Below, piece by piece: positions 37,497-47,150 of a stretch of 64,000 bases of DNA (the first letter of the stretch is position 1; each line of letters begins with the position of its first letter). The notes below the pieces were generated by a model that was not told the DNA's origin, ran no database searches, and saw only the letters and a program-made list of their open reading frames with translations. The stretch is from Anaerolineae bacterium (lineage in GTDB: Bacteria; Chloroflexota; Anaerolineae; Aggregatilineales; Phototrophicaceae): assembly GCA_013360465.1 (NCBI GenBank), contig JABWBO010000005.1:62001-126000 (forward strand), in the 5' to 3' direction. The position numbers and the translations under genes were made by a program.

Positions 37497-40031
37497 ATGC
37501 ATAGACTGCTCACCGGCTATCGCCGTCAACCGCGCTGGAAGCGCATCCTCCTGCCTGTCGCCATCATCGCGCTGATCGGGCTGGGAGGGCTGTACCTCTG
37601 GCTGTTCAGTGACCTGCCGCCTATCGATCAGCTTCACGCCGGCCTGGCGCTGCCTTCGACGCGCATCTATGACCGCCAGGGGCGGCTGCTCTACGAGATC
37701 ATCGCCGACAGTCAGGACGGCGGTTTGAACACGGCTATTTCCCTGGAGGCGATCCCCCGGCGCTGCATCGACGCCGTCATCGCCACCGAAGACGCCAACT
37801 TCTACAGCCATCCAGGCGTTGATCTCGCCGGTGTGGCGCGCGCCCTGTGGATCAACCTTCAGGGCGGGGAGGTCATCGCCGGCGGCAGCACCATCACACA
37901 GCAGGTGGCGCGGATGCTCCTGCTCGATCCACAGCAGCGCGCCGAACGTTCGCTGCGCCGCAAACTGCGCGAGATGATCCTTGCCGTTCAGCTTCAGAAC
38001 GCCTACAGCAAGGACGAGGTGCTGGCGCTCTACTTCAACCAATCCTATTTCGGCAACCTGGCGTATGGGATCGAGGCGGCTGCCGGCGCCTATTTCGGCA
38101 AATCTGCGCCGGAACTGTCGCTGGCGGAATGCTCCCTGCTGGCGGGGCTGGTCCAGGCTCCGGCGCTGTACGATCCGCTGACCAATCTGGAGGCGGCGAA
38201 AGCGCGCCAGGCGGTCGTCCTGAACCTGATGGTCGGTATGGGGACGCTGACGGCTGAAGAGGCGGACTCGGCAGCGCGCGAGATGCTTCAGTTCGCCGCC
38301 GCGCCGTTTCCCATCGAAGCGCCGCACTTCGTCATGGCGGTGATCCGCCAGTTGGAACGTGATTTTCCAGATCGACTCATCCGCGACGGGCTTGAAGTGA
38401 CCACGACGGTCGATCTTGATTGGACGCGGCAGGCACAGGAGATCGTCGCGCGGCAGCTGAACGCGCTGAATCACCCCGCCAGCGCCGCCGAAGTTCCGGC
38501 GAACGCCAACAACGCCGCCCTGGTCGCGCTCGATCCCCATACCGGGCAGGTCCTCACGATGCTCGGCAGTCCGGATTACTTCGACGAGAGCATCGACGGG
38601 GCGGTCAATGCCGCGCTGGCGCTCCGCCAGCCGGGCAGCGCCCTCAAGCCGTTCACCTATGCGGCGGCGATGAACCCGGAGCGCGATCAGCCCTATACTG
38701 CCGCGACCCTGCTCCTGGATATCGAGACGCCGTTCATCACCCGCCGCCTGGAAAGTTACACGCCGGCGAACTACGCGCAGGTCGAAAACGGTCCCGTGCT
38801 GGTGCGCGAAGCGCTGGCGTCGTCGTTCAACATCCCGGCGGTGCTGACGCTGAACGACATCGGTATCAGCAGCCTGATCGACCTGGCGGTTGATGCCGGG
38901 CTGGCGACCCTGGGGCGCAATACCGAACTCGATCTCTCGGTGACGCTGGGCGGCGGCGAAGTGCGCCTGCTCGACCTTGCCGCCGCCTACAGCATCTTTC
39001 CGAACGGGGGCTGCCGGGTCGATCCGGTGCTGATCCTGCGGGTGATCGACCGCGCCGGGGCGGCACTCTACGACTGGACGCCGCCGGCGGCATGCGGCGA
39101 GATCGGCAGCACGCGGCTGATCGACCCGCGCGTCGCCTGGCTGATCAGCGACATCCTCAGCGATGATACGGCGCGGGTGCGGTCGTTTGGGCGGAACAGC
39201 GCCCTCGCCATCGGCAGAACCGCCGCCGCCAAGACCGGCACGACTACCGACTTTCGTGATAACTGGGTGGTGGGCTACACGCCGAATCTGGTGGTCGGCG
39301 TGTGGGTGGGCAATGCCGACAATACCCCGATGGTGGATGTGACCGGCGTCACCGGTGCTGCGCCGATCTGGAACGCTTTCATGCGCGGAGCGCTGCTGGG
39401 TCAGCCGGAGCTGCGCTTTGAGCAGCCGGAGGGGCTGACCCGGCGCGAGATTTGCGCGCTGAGCGGCAGGCTGGCGACGCCCCAGTGTCCGCGCCGCCGC
39501 CTGGAATGGTTCATCGAAGGCACGGAACCGCAGGAGAGTGACGATTTTTACCAGGTGTTTCAGATCGACCGGGAAACCGGGCTGCTGGCGCAGGAGTCGA
39601 CGCCGGAGGACCGCCGCGAAGCACAGGTTTTCGTCGTGCTGCCCCAGGAGGCGCGCGATTGGGGAATCCGCAATGGGCTGACTCCGCCGCCCCAGGGCGC
39701 AGCGGTGACGCCGACCGACCGCACGGACGCGGTGCGGCTGCTCGAACCCGATCCCTACACCGTGTTCGAGATTTCACCCCTCCTGCCGCAGTCGGCTCAG
39801 CGCATCCGCCTGACGGTCGCCGCGCCGCCGGGCGTGACGCAGGTCGTCTACCTGCTGGATGGTGCAGTGCTGGCGATGGCAGACGCCGCCCCCTGGGAAT
39901 TCTGGTGGACGCTGGAAACGGGCGATCACTCGCTGCAGGCGCGGGCAACATTTTCCGACAGCACAACGCAGGAGAGCGAACCGCTGCCCTTCAGCGTCAT
40001 GCCGCCCCAGGTGGACATCAACGCGGGATGA
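37497..40031 (+). CDS. Class A penicillin-binding protein (PBP1C-like)
   Basis: 'IATEDANFYSHPGVDLAGVARALWINLQGGEVIAGGSTITQQVARML'; 'RQPGSALKPFTYAAAM'; 'AAKTGTTTDFRDNWVVGYTP'. Confidence 0.9.
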   Translation: MHRLLTGYRRQPRWKRILLPVAIIALIGLGGLYLWLFSDLPPIDQLHAGLALPSTRIYDRQGRLLYEIIADSQDGGLNTAISLEAIPRRCIDAVIATEDANFYSHPGVDLAGVARALWINLQGGEVIAGGSTITQQVARMLLLDPQQRAERSLRRKLREMILAVQLQNAYSKDEVLALYFNQSYFGNLAYGIEAAAGAYFGKSAPELSLAECSLLAGLVQAPALYDPLTNLEAAKARQAVVLNLMVGMGTLTAEEADSAAREMLQFAAAPFPIEAPHFVMAVIRQLERDFPDRLIRDGLEVTTTVDLDWTRQAQEIVARQLNALNHPASAAEVPANANNAALVALDPHTGQVLTMLGSPDYFDESIDGAVNAALALRQPGSALKPFTYAAAMNPERDQPYTAATLLLDIETPFITRRLESYTPANYAQVENGPVLVREALASSFNIPAVLTLNDIGISSLIDLAVDAGLATLGRNTELDLSVTLGGGEVRLLDLAAAYSIFPNGGCRVDPVLILRVIDRAGAALYDWTPPAACGEIGSTRLIDPRVAWLISDILSDDTARVRSFGRNSALAIGRTAAAKTGTTTDFRDNWVVGYTPNLVVGVWVGNADNTPMVDVTGVTGAAPIWNAFMRGALLGQPELRFEQPEGLTRREICALSGRLATPQCPRRRLEWFIEGTEPQESDDFYQVFQIDRETGLLAQESTPEDRREAQVFVVLPQEARDWGIRNGLTPPPQGAAVTPTDRTDAVRLLEPDPYTVFEISPLLPQSAQRIRLTVAAPPGVTQVVYLLDGAVLAMADAAPWEFWWTLETGDHSLQARATFSDSTTQESEPLPFSVMPPQVDINAG

Positions 40032-40044
40032 CCGATGATCTGCC

Positions 40045-40371
40045 TCAGCCGGCGTAAGCTGCCTGCAGGGCGGCGATGTCGATCTTCTTCATCTGAAGCA
40101 TCGCCATCGTGACCCGCCCCGCCTTTTCTGGATCGGGGTCGGACATCAATTCGCCGAGTACCGTCGGGATGATCTGCCACGACAAGCCGAAGCGATCCTT
40201 GAGCCAGCCGCAGGCTTGCTCTTCGCCGCCCGCTTCCGGCAGCTTGGACCACAGCCGGTCCACTTCTTCCTGTGAGGTGCAGTTGACGAGGAACGAGACC
40301 GCCTCGGTGAACCTGAATTCCGGTCCGCCGTTGATCGCCAGGAACTCCTGCCCGTCGAGCGTGAACTTCAT
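40045..40371 (-). pseudogene. PhnB/VOC-family (3-dmu-9_3-mt-like) protein lacking its N-terminal half
   Basis: '[44 protein letters not shown]…[54 protein letters not shown]' matches only the C-terminal part of the family. Confidence 0.6.
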
Positions 40372-40486
40372 CGTCGCACCTGCGACCGATGTATTCCCTG
40401 TCTGGCGGGTGATATAATGAAGTTTGATCGCACGCCGCGCAGACGCCCACACCGGGCGTTTGTCGTCTGGGTCAGAGATTGATGAG

Positions 40487-41797
40487 ATGCAGATTCGTCG
40501 TGACTACTCGCAGCCGTTCTTCAGCCAGCGCCGCCGACGCCGCGCCAGCTGGCGCTGGCTGCTCCTGTTCGTCATCCTGATCGGCGGGTTTCTGTTCTTC
40601 GTGGACAGCAACTTCAGCCAGCTGCAAATGATGGCGCTCGATATGGTGGGGCAGTCGCCGACCGCAACCCCCTTCGCCAGCGAACTGGCGACCATCGGCA
40701 TGGATTATTTCGTGCGCGGCAGCCTGGAATCCGCCCGCGACTATTTTCGTCGGGCGGTCATGCAGCAGCCGACCAACGTCGATTACCTGTATGAATATGG
40801 ACGCATCCTGATCGAGATGGGCGTCGACGACCCGCCGCTGTATGTCGAGGCGATCAGCATCGGCGACCAGGCGATTCAGTCTGCGCCGGGCGACCCGCGC
40901 GGCTATGCCATCAAGTCGCGGGCGCTCGATCTGTCCGGCGATTCGGCGAACGCCATCCCGGTCGGACAGGCGGGCATTCAGATGGATAGCGGCTTCGCCC
41001 CGCTCTATACCGCACTCAGCAGCGCCTACCGCAACATCGACCGCTACGACGTGGCGCTGGATAACGCCGAACAAGCCATCGCCCTGGACCCGCTCGACCC
41101 GTCGGCGCGCCGCGTTTACGCGCTGGCGCTGATCTGGGTGGGTCGGCGGCAGGAGGCGCTGGATCAGCTGGAGCAGGCGGTGGGCTTGAACCCCAACCTG
41201 GTCGCGCCGTACTTCGAACTCGCCAGCATGTACCGCGCCCTGGCTGTGACCGACACCGCCCAGGGGCAGGAGTACTACGAACTCGCCATCGCCACCTACG
41301 AGCAGGTGATCGCCATGCAGCCGCAGAATGCCAAAGCCTATCTGCGCCTGTGCGAAGCCTATACGCAGGTCGGCGAACATCGGCGGGCGCAGGGCTACTG
41401 TGAGGACGCGCTGGGGCTGCGCCCGGAATACAGCGAAGCCTGGCGTGCCCTGGGGCAGACGCAGTATCCGCAGCGCAATTACGAAGGCGCGATTGAGTCT
41501 TTCGAGACCTGCGTCGCACTTCAGACGGCTCGCCCGTTGGAAGATCAGGAGATCGAGTGCCACTATCTGCGCGGACTGGCGCATTACTATCTGGGCGACT
41601 GTCAGGAAGCCTGGGACATCCTCAGCGATGCCGTGAACCGCGTCCGTCTGACCAGCACCGATCCGGAAAACCCGGTGCTGATCAACTCGCTGGCGGGTCT
41701 GCGGCTGATCACTGAAAACTGCACCGGCTACGGCGGACGGGTGCTGCCGACGGCGATTCCGCCCACCGCCATCCCGCCGACGCCTATCGGCGGTTAG
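40487..41797 (+). CDS. Membrane-anchored TPR protein
   Basis: Basic N-terminus plus one TM, then TPR units ('[48 protein letters not shown]'). Confidence 0.85.
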   Translation: MQIRRDYSQPFFSQRRRRRASWRWLLLFVILIGGFLFFVDSNFSQLQMMALDMVGQSPTATPFASELATIGMDYFVRGSLESARDYFRRAVMQQPTNVDYLYEYGRILIEMGVDDPPLYVEAISIGDQAIQSAPGDPRGYAIKSRALDLSGDSANAIPVGQAGIQMDSGFAPLYTALSSAYRNIDRYDVALDNAEQAIALDPLDPSARRVYALALIWVGRRQEALDQLEQAVGLNPNLVAPYFELASMYRALAVTDTAQGQEYYELAIATYEQVIAMQPQNAKAYLRLCEAYTQVGEHRRAQGYCEDALGLRPEYSEAWRALGQTQYPQRNYEGAIESFETCVALQTARPLEDQEIECHYLRGLAHYYLGDCQEAWDILSDAVNRVRLTSTDPENPVLINSLAGLRLITENCTGYGGRVLPTAIPPTAIPPTPIGG

Positions 41798-41819
41798 CGG
41801 CGGGCGAAAGAGAACGACG

Positions 41820-43127
41820 ATGTATCTACGCACGCCAAAACGCTATCAGCCGAAGAAGCGCCGGGTACATCTGGTCTCCACCCGCTGGCTCTGGCTGTGG
41901 ATTCTCACCTCCCTGGTGGTAGGGGCGGGGTATCTGATCTACGTCAACGCCGAGCAGATCGGTCCGCCGATTCGCCAGGCGATCAGCGATGGCATTTCTA
42001 ATGCCGGGGGCAGCATCGCCACGCTGGTCGCGCCGACGCCATCCCCGACCACCGACCCGACTCAGCGCCTTGCCGCCGCCGACAATTTGTGGCTGCAAGG
42101 GTCAATCGATCAGGCGGTATCGGAATATGGCGCGCTCCTGGCGAACGCTCCCAACGACATCCGCTCGCACTACCGCTACACTTATGGGCTGCTGGTCGAA
42201 CGCCGCAACGCCGAGGCGCTGACGGCGGCGGAAAAAGCGGTCAACGCCAATCCCTTCTCGGCGGACGCCTGGGCGATACGCGCCTGGGCGCTGTCACGCA
42301 GCGGGTTCTTCGCCCAGGCAATCGCCAGTGGTTTGCAGGCGCTTTCGCTCGACCAGGATCACGCCCTGGCGCTGGCATTCATGGCGGAAGCCTATCTGGA
42401 TGCGGAACAGACGGCGGCGGCGGAAGAGCGTATCAACCAGGCTTTGCAGGCGGACCCGGAAAGCGCCGAAGCGCACTTTGTGCGCGGGCTGTGGAACATC
42501 GCGGTCAATTTCGACTATGCCGCCGCGCGCGACGACTTCGATGCCGCCTCCGGCTACGCGCCGAACCTGCCGCATTTCATGGTCGAACGCGCCTGGGCGG
42601 ACTGGAGCCTGCAAAACTACGATGTTGGACTCGACACGCTGGAGCAGGTCATCGAAGCCAACCCGAACAACCTGGACGCGCTCTACGCCCTTGGTTATTT
42701 CCAGTATCAGGTCTATGGCGACCCCAACAAGGCGAGCGACTACCTGGGACGCTGTCTGGTCGCCGCGCCGCAGAATATCCCCTGCCTGAACTACATGGCG
42801 ACCGTCCAGATCGGGCTGGGCAACCGGCAGGCGGCGGCGGAAAGCTATCAGCGCATCATCGACACCGGCACGCAGGACCCGCTTTATTTCCTGCGCGCCG
42901 GGCGAACTTATGCCAACCTGGGGGACTGCCGCCGCGCCACGCCGCTCCTGCGCACCGGCTTGGGGCTGGAACAGGAGAGCGAAGCGCCTGATGTCGATCG
43001 ACTGGCAGCGTTCGAAGAATTCCTGCTTCAGTGCGGCGCGCCGCTGAACCCGCAGTTTGCCGAGCCGGTGACGCCTGAACCGACGACCGAGCCGCTTCTG
43101 GTTCCGCTCGGCGAGGGCAGCTCGTAG
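41820..43127 (+). CDS. Membrane-anchored TPR protein, paralogue of upstream gene
   Basis: Same N-terminal TM architecture and TPR arrays. Confidence 0.85.
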   Translation: MYLRTPKRYQPKKRRVHLVSTRWLWLWILTSLVVGAGYLIYVNAEQIGPPIRQAISDGISNAGGSIATLVAPTPSPTTDPTQRLAAADNLWLQGSIDQAVSEYGALLANAPNDIRSHYRYTYGLLVERRNAEALTAAEKAVNANPFSADAWAIRAWALSRSGFFAQAIASGLQALSLDQDHALALAFMAEAYLDAEQTAAAEERINQALQADPESAEAHFVRGLWNIAVNFDYAAARDDFDAASGYAPNLPHFMVERAWADWSLQNYDVGLDTLEQVIEANPNNLDALYALGYFQYQVYGDPNKASDYLGRCLVAAPQNIPCLNYMATVQIGLGNRQAAAESYQRIIDTGTQDPLYFLRAGRTYANLGDCRRATPLLRTGLGLEQESEAPDVDRLAAFEEFLLQCGAPLNPQFAEPVTPEPTTEPLLVPLGEGSS

Positions 43128-43220
43128 CAGCGGCAGCGTCGCGAATCAGATGGCATGGCATGGTCTGGTGTACAGGGATAGAATTGCGCGGCATAGAGCC
43201 ATTTTCGGAGACGCTTAATC

Positions 43221-44555
43221 ATGTCAACCGCTTCCATCGTGCAGCAGAATCGCGACTATACTCTGACCAGCTGGTCCGCCCAGGGAAGCTGGAACCCCAT
43301 CGTCTTCGACCATGCCGAAGGCGTCTATCTGTGGGATAGTGAAGGCAAACGCTATATCGACTGGTCGGCGCAGCTGGTCAACGTTAACATTGGGCACAGT
43401 CACCCTCACGTCGTCAGGGCGATTCAGGATCAGGTGGCGAAGCTGACCTATGTGCAGCCCAGCCACGCCACCGAAGTGCGTGGACGCCTGGGCGAGCTGA
43501 TCGCCGAAGTCACCCCCGGCGATCTGACCAAGACGTTCTTCACGCTGGGCGGTGCGGACGCCATCGAAAACGCCATGAAGATCGCCCGGCTGTACACCGG
43601 CAAGGACAAAATCCTCACCCGCTACAAGTCGTATCACGGCGGCACGTTCGCCGCTGCCACCGCCGGCGGCGATCCGCGTCGCCTGGGCATCGAACCCGGC
43701 GTGCCCTGGATCGTCCGCCTGCCTGACCCGTATGCCTACCGCAGCCCGATCTACGCCGGGCGCACCCAGGAAGAGGGCGATCTGATCGTCGCCGAGCTGA
43801 TCGAAGAGATCGTTTTGCAGGAAGGTCCGAAGCAGTGCGCGGCGATCCTGCTGGAAGGGTACAGCGGCAGCAGCGGAATCATGCAGCCGTCGGCGGTCTT
43901 CTGGTCGCGCATTCAGGAGATCGTCAGTCGCTACGACATGGTGCTGATCGTCGATGAGGTGATGAGCGGCTGGGGACGCACCGGTGAGTGGTTCGGTATC
44001 GAGCATTACCCGGATGTCAAACCGGACATCATGGTCACGGCGAAGGGACTGACCAGCGGCTACGTTCCGCTGGGCGCGACGATTGTCACCGACAAGATCG
44101 CCGCCTTTTTCAACGATCATGTCCTGCAGGGCGGGCTGACCTACAGCGCGCACACCCTGGCATGTGCGGCGGCAGTCGCCAATATCGAAGTCTACCGCAG
44201 CGAGAACCTGATCGAACGTTCGCGAGAACTGGGCAAGGTGCTGCGGCGCGGGCTGATGGATCTCGCCGAAAAACACCCGGTCATCGGCGATGTGCGCGGC
44301 ACGGGGCTGCATCAGGTCATCGAGCTGGTTAAGAACCGGACCACGCGCGAGCCGCTCAGCCCATTCAATGCGCCGTTCACCGAGCCGATGCAGAAGATCA
44401 GCAAGACCCTTAAAGAACATGGGCTGAGTACGCTGGTGCGCTGGAACTATGTCTTCAGCACCCCACCGCTGGTCATCACCGAGGAGCAGATTCAGGAAGG
44501 TCTGGCGATCCTCGACGCGGCGTTGGAGCAGGCGGACCCGTACTATCAGGGATGA
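43221..44555 (+). CDS. Class III PLP-dependent aminotransferase
   Basis: 'HVVRAIQDQVAKLTYVQPSHATEVRGRLGELI…FFTLGGADAIENAMKIAR…LIVDEVMSGWGRTGEWFGIEHY…AKGLTSGYVPLGA'. Confidence 0.93.
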   Translation: MSTASIVQQNRDYTLTSWSAQGSWNPIVFDHAEGVYLWDSEGKRYIDWSAQLVNVNIGHSHPHVVRAIQDQVAKLTYVQPSHATEVRGRLGELIAEVTPGDLTKTFFTLGGADAIENAMKIARLYTGKDKILTRYKSYHGGTFAAATAGGDPRRLGIEPGVPWIVRLPDPYAYRSPIYAGRTQEEGDLIVAELIEEIVLQEGPKQCAAILLEGYSGSSGIMQPSAVFWSRIQEIVSRYDMVLIVDEVMSGWGRTGEWFGIEHYPDVKPDIMVTAKGLTSGYVPLGATIVTDKIAAFFNDHVLQGGLTYSAHTLACAAAVANIEVYRSENLIERSRELGKVLRRGLMDLAEKHPVIGDVRGTGLHQVIELVKNRTTREPLSPFNAPFTEPMQKISKTLKEHGLSTLVRWNYVFSTPPLVITEEQIQEGLAILDAALEQADPYYQG

Positions 44556-44558
44556 GGT

Positions 44559-44607
44559 GTGAGGGATGAGAAGAGCGCGCGGTCCTTACTCGTCCCTCAT
44601 CCCTCAC
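44559..44607. terminator. Hairpin terminator between convergent genes
   Basis: GTGAGGGATGAG (44559-44570) / CTCATCCCTCAC (44596-44607), perfect 12-bp stem. Confidence 0.6.
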
Positions 44608-44623
44608 CCTTCTGTGCTGTTCG

Positions 44624-45352
44624 TCAATCCACGAAGCGGTATTTGACCAGCGTCCACAGCGCAGCGGGCGCGTCGGTCCACTTGATCTTCTTGCCTTCTG
44701 TCCACTCGCGCCCATTGTAGGAGATCGGCACTTCGTAGATGCGGATACCCTGCTTCAGCACCTTGGCGGTGAATTCCGGCTCGAACTCGAAGCCCCGCGC
44801 GTGAATCTTCATGCCGCGCACCACTTCAGCGCGGAAGACCTTGTAACACGTCTCCATGTCGCTGAGGATGGCGTTGTAGAGCATGTTGGTCACCAGCGTC
44901 AGCCCTTTGTTGGCGACCATATTCCAGAAGTTCATCGCCTTGCGCGGACCGCCCAGGAAGCGCGATCCATAGACGACAGGGCTGATTCCTTCCTGCACCG
45001 GGCGCAGCAGGATGGGATAGTCACGTGGATCGTATTCCAGATCGGCATCCTGAATCAGGAAGATGTCGCCGGTAGCATGCTGAAAGCCGGTGACCAGCGC
45101 CGCGCCTTTGCCGCCGTTCTGTTCGCGGTAGATGATCTTGACATCCGGGTGCTGCTCCGCTTCGATCTCCGCCAGGACATCGCGCGTGCCGTCGGTCGAA
45201 CCATCATCGACGATCACAATCTGCTGCGCCAGACCCACATCCTGGACTCGTTCCAGCATCTCGGCAATCGTACTGACTTCGTTATAACAGGGGATGATCA
45301 CGCTGAGCGTGAGCGGTTTGCCTTCTGCGGCGCGCGGATGGTGTTTGGTCAT
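44624..45352 (-). CDS. Family 2 glycosyltransferase (DPM-like)
   Basis: 'LSVIIPCYNEVSTIAEMLERVQ…IVIVDDGSTDGTRDVLAEI…QDADLEYDPRDY'. Confidence 0.92.
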   Translation of the reverse strand: MTKHHPRAAEGKPLTLSVIIPCYNEVSTIAEMLERVQDVGLAQQIVIVDDGSTDGTRDVLAEIEAEQHPDVKIIYREQNGGKGAALVTGFQHATGDIFLIQDADLEYDPRDYPILLRPVQEGISPVVYGSRFLGGPRKAMNFWNMVANKGLTLVTNMLYNAILSDMETCYKVFRAEVVRGMKIHARGFEFEPEFTAKVLKQGIRIYEVPISYNGREWTEGKKIKWTDAPAALWTLVKYRFVD

Positions 45353-45497
45353 CTTTTCCTGCGTCAAGCCTTTCCGACAGGAGAACCCCATACCAGACAA
45401 CAATGGGGTGGACTTACGGATTATATCATAGGGGGGAACGGGCTGTGCTAAACTGGAACTGCTACCGTTCATCCGCGTATTTGACTGAGGATGGCGC

Positions 45498-47120
45498 ATG
45501 AAACTTTTCCTCGTATTGATCTCATTCGCGCTGCTGACCGGCTGCCAGCTGACGCAATCCGGGGATGCCACGCCCGTTCCGACCGACGCCGAATCTGCGA
45601 CCGCCGAAGCGACTGAAGCTGCGACCCCCGACTTTCAGCCGGAAGTCGTCACCGAAGAACCCGATCCGTTTGCCACGCCGACCGATGCCCCGCGCGTGAC
45701 TCTTGCGCCGAGCGACGTTCTTCTTGGCGGCGTCCTCGCCTGGATCGGCGGCGACGGCGTGATCAACCTGAGCGGGCGGACCGCCCAGATCGCGCTGATC
45801 GGCACGGACGGCGCGATCTCCACGCTCCTAGAATTTCCCGACACCGGACGTCCGGCGGCGGCGTGCGGCGAGCGGGCGACTTCGCCTGATGGGCAGCTTT
45901 TCGCCTTTTACGTCGGCGACGACCGCGGCGCGCTCTATATGATGCGCGGCGCACAGCCGCCGGTCGCGCTCGGCGAGATCGAATATCTCGCCTGCCTGGG
46001 GATGGGGACCTTCCGCTATTCTCCGGCGGGCGGGCGCTTCGCCTACCTCGATTACGTCTTCGGCGCGGCGCTGAACGATTTTGCTGATGGCGTCCTGCGC
46101 ATCTACGACTCGACTTCGCTGGCGCAGGTGGCGTCGTTCGAAGACGTGGTCGCCTACGATCTGGGCGACAATGACGCTGCTTTTCTGCGCTTCTATGCCA
46201 GCGCCGAAGGGATCGCCGACGAAGCGGCGGTGATCTTTTGGGATGGGGCGAATGAGCGCGAACTCGCCACCCTGCTGCCGACCGAAGAAGGCTGTCGTTT
46301 CACCAGCGGGCAGATCGTGCGCGTGGGGGGCGATCCGCTGCTGGTGATGGGTCACCGCTGCACGCGCGGCGACACGACGACTCACTGGCAGCTTTATTCA
46401 GTCAGCGTCGAGGAGGGCAGCGTGACGCTGATCGACAGCGATTCCCAACCCGGCAGTTTTGTCACTTTCGCCCGCACCAACGTCATGTTTTCGTCGCCGG
46501 ACGGCGAGACCGTCTATTTCACCGTCCCGGACGGCGTGACCGCCTACACCGTTGCCGTCGCGGCGATCCAGCTCAGCCAGCTGGCGGAACCGGCGAGCCT
46601 GAGCATCGTCGTGCCGGTCGCGCGCCAGGCGGTATTCCCCAACTACAGCGGGACGACCAACGCTGCGCCGCGTTTCGCGCCTGATGGGCGCTGGCTGGCG
46701 GCGGTCGTGACTTCTCCCGATGGCGATAATCAGCTCGTGCTGATGGAACTGGATGCGCCGGAGGATGCGCCGCTGACGGTCGGCGCCGGGGCGCGCGGTG
46801 ACCTCATCCCGGCATTTGCCTTCAGTGCCTTGAGCGAGCGGCTTTATTACGTCGCCGGCGGCGATGACAACGCCCTGTACGCCCTTGATCTGGCATCGGG
46901 CGCGGAACGACGGATCACGCGCGGGCAGTTCGTCGACGCCCTGGTCGTCCAGGGCGACCGCGCCGCCGTGCTGGAACGCCGCCTGGAAGAACAGCCGCCT
47001 GCCGAGTTTGTCGATCTGGTGCTGGTCAATCTCGGCGATGGCTCCAGGCGCATCGTCTTCCGGTCAGAGCCGGTTGCCGGGGGCGGATCGACCATCGCTG
47101 TGCCGCTGACCTGGCGCTGA
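45498..47120 (+). CDS. Lipoprotein with beta-propeller-like repeats, unknown function
   Basis: 'LLTGCQLTQSG' lipobox; 'APRFAPDGRWLAAVVTSPDGDNQLVLMEL'. Confidence 0.7.
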   Translation: MKLFLVLISFALLTGCQLTQSGDATPVPTDAESATAEATEAATPDFQPEVVTEEPDPFATPTDAPRVTLAPSDVLLGGVLAWIGGDGVINLSGRTAQIALIGTDGAISTLLEFPDTGRPAAACGERATSPDGQLFAFYVGDDRGALYMMRGAQPPVALGEIEYLACLGMGTFRYSPAGGRFAYLDYVFGAALNDFADGVLRIYDSTSLAQVASFEDVVAYDLGDNDAAFLRFYASAEGIADEAAVIFWDGANERELATLLPTEEGCRFTSGQIVRVGGDPLLVMGHRCTRGDTTTHWQLYSVSVEEGSVTLIDSDSQPGSFVTFARTNVMFSSPDGETVYFTVPDGVTAYTVAVAAIQLSQLAEPASLSIVVPVARQAVFPNYSGTTNAAPRFAPDGRWLAAVVTSPDGDNQLVLMELDAPEDAPLTVGAGARGDLIPAFAFSALSERLYYVAGGDDNALYALDLASGAERRITRGQFVDALVVQGDRAAVLERRLEEQPPAEFVDLVLVNLGDGSRRIVFRSEPVAGGGSTIAVPLTWR

Positions 47121-47150
47121 AAAGCGACCATCTGTGCTACAATAGGGGAT

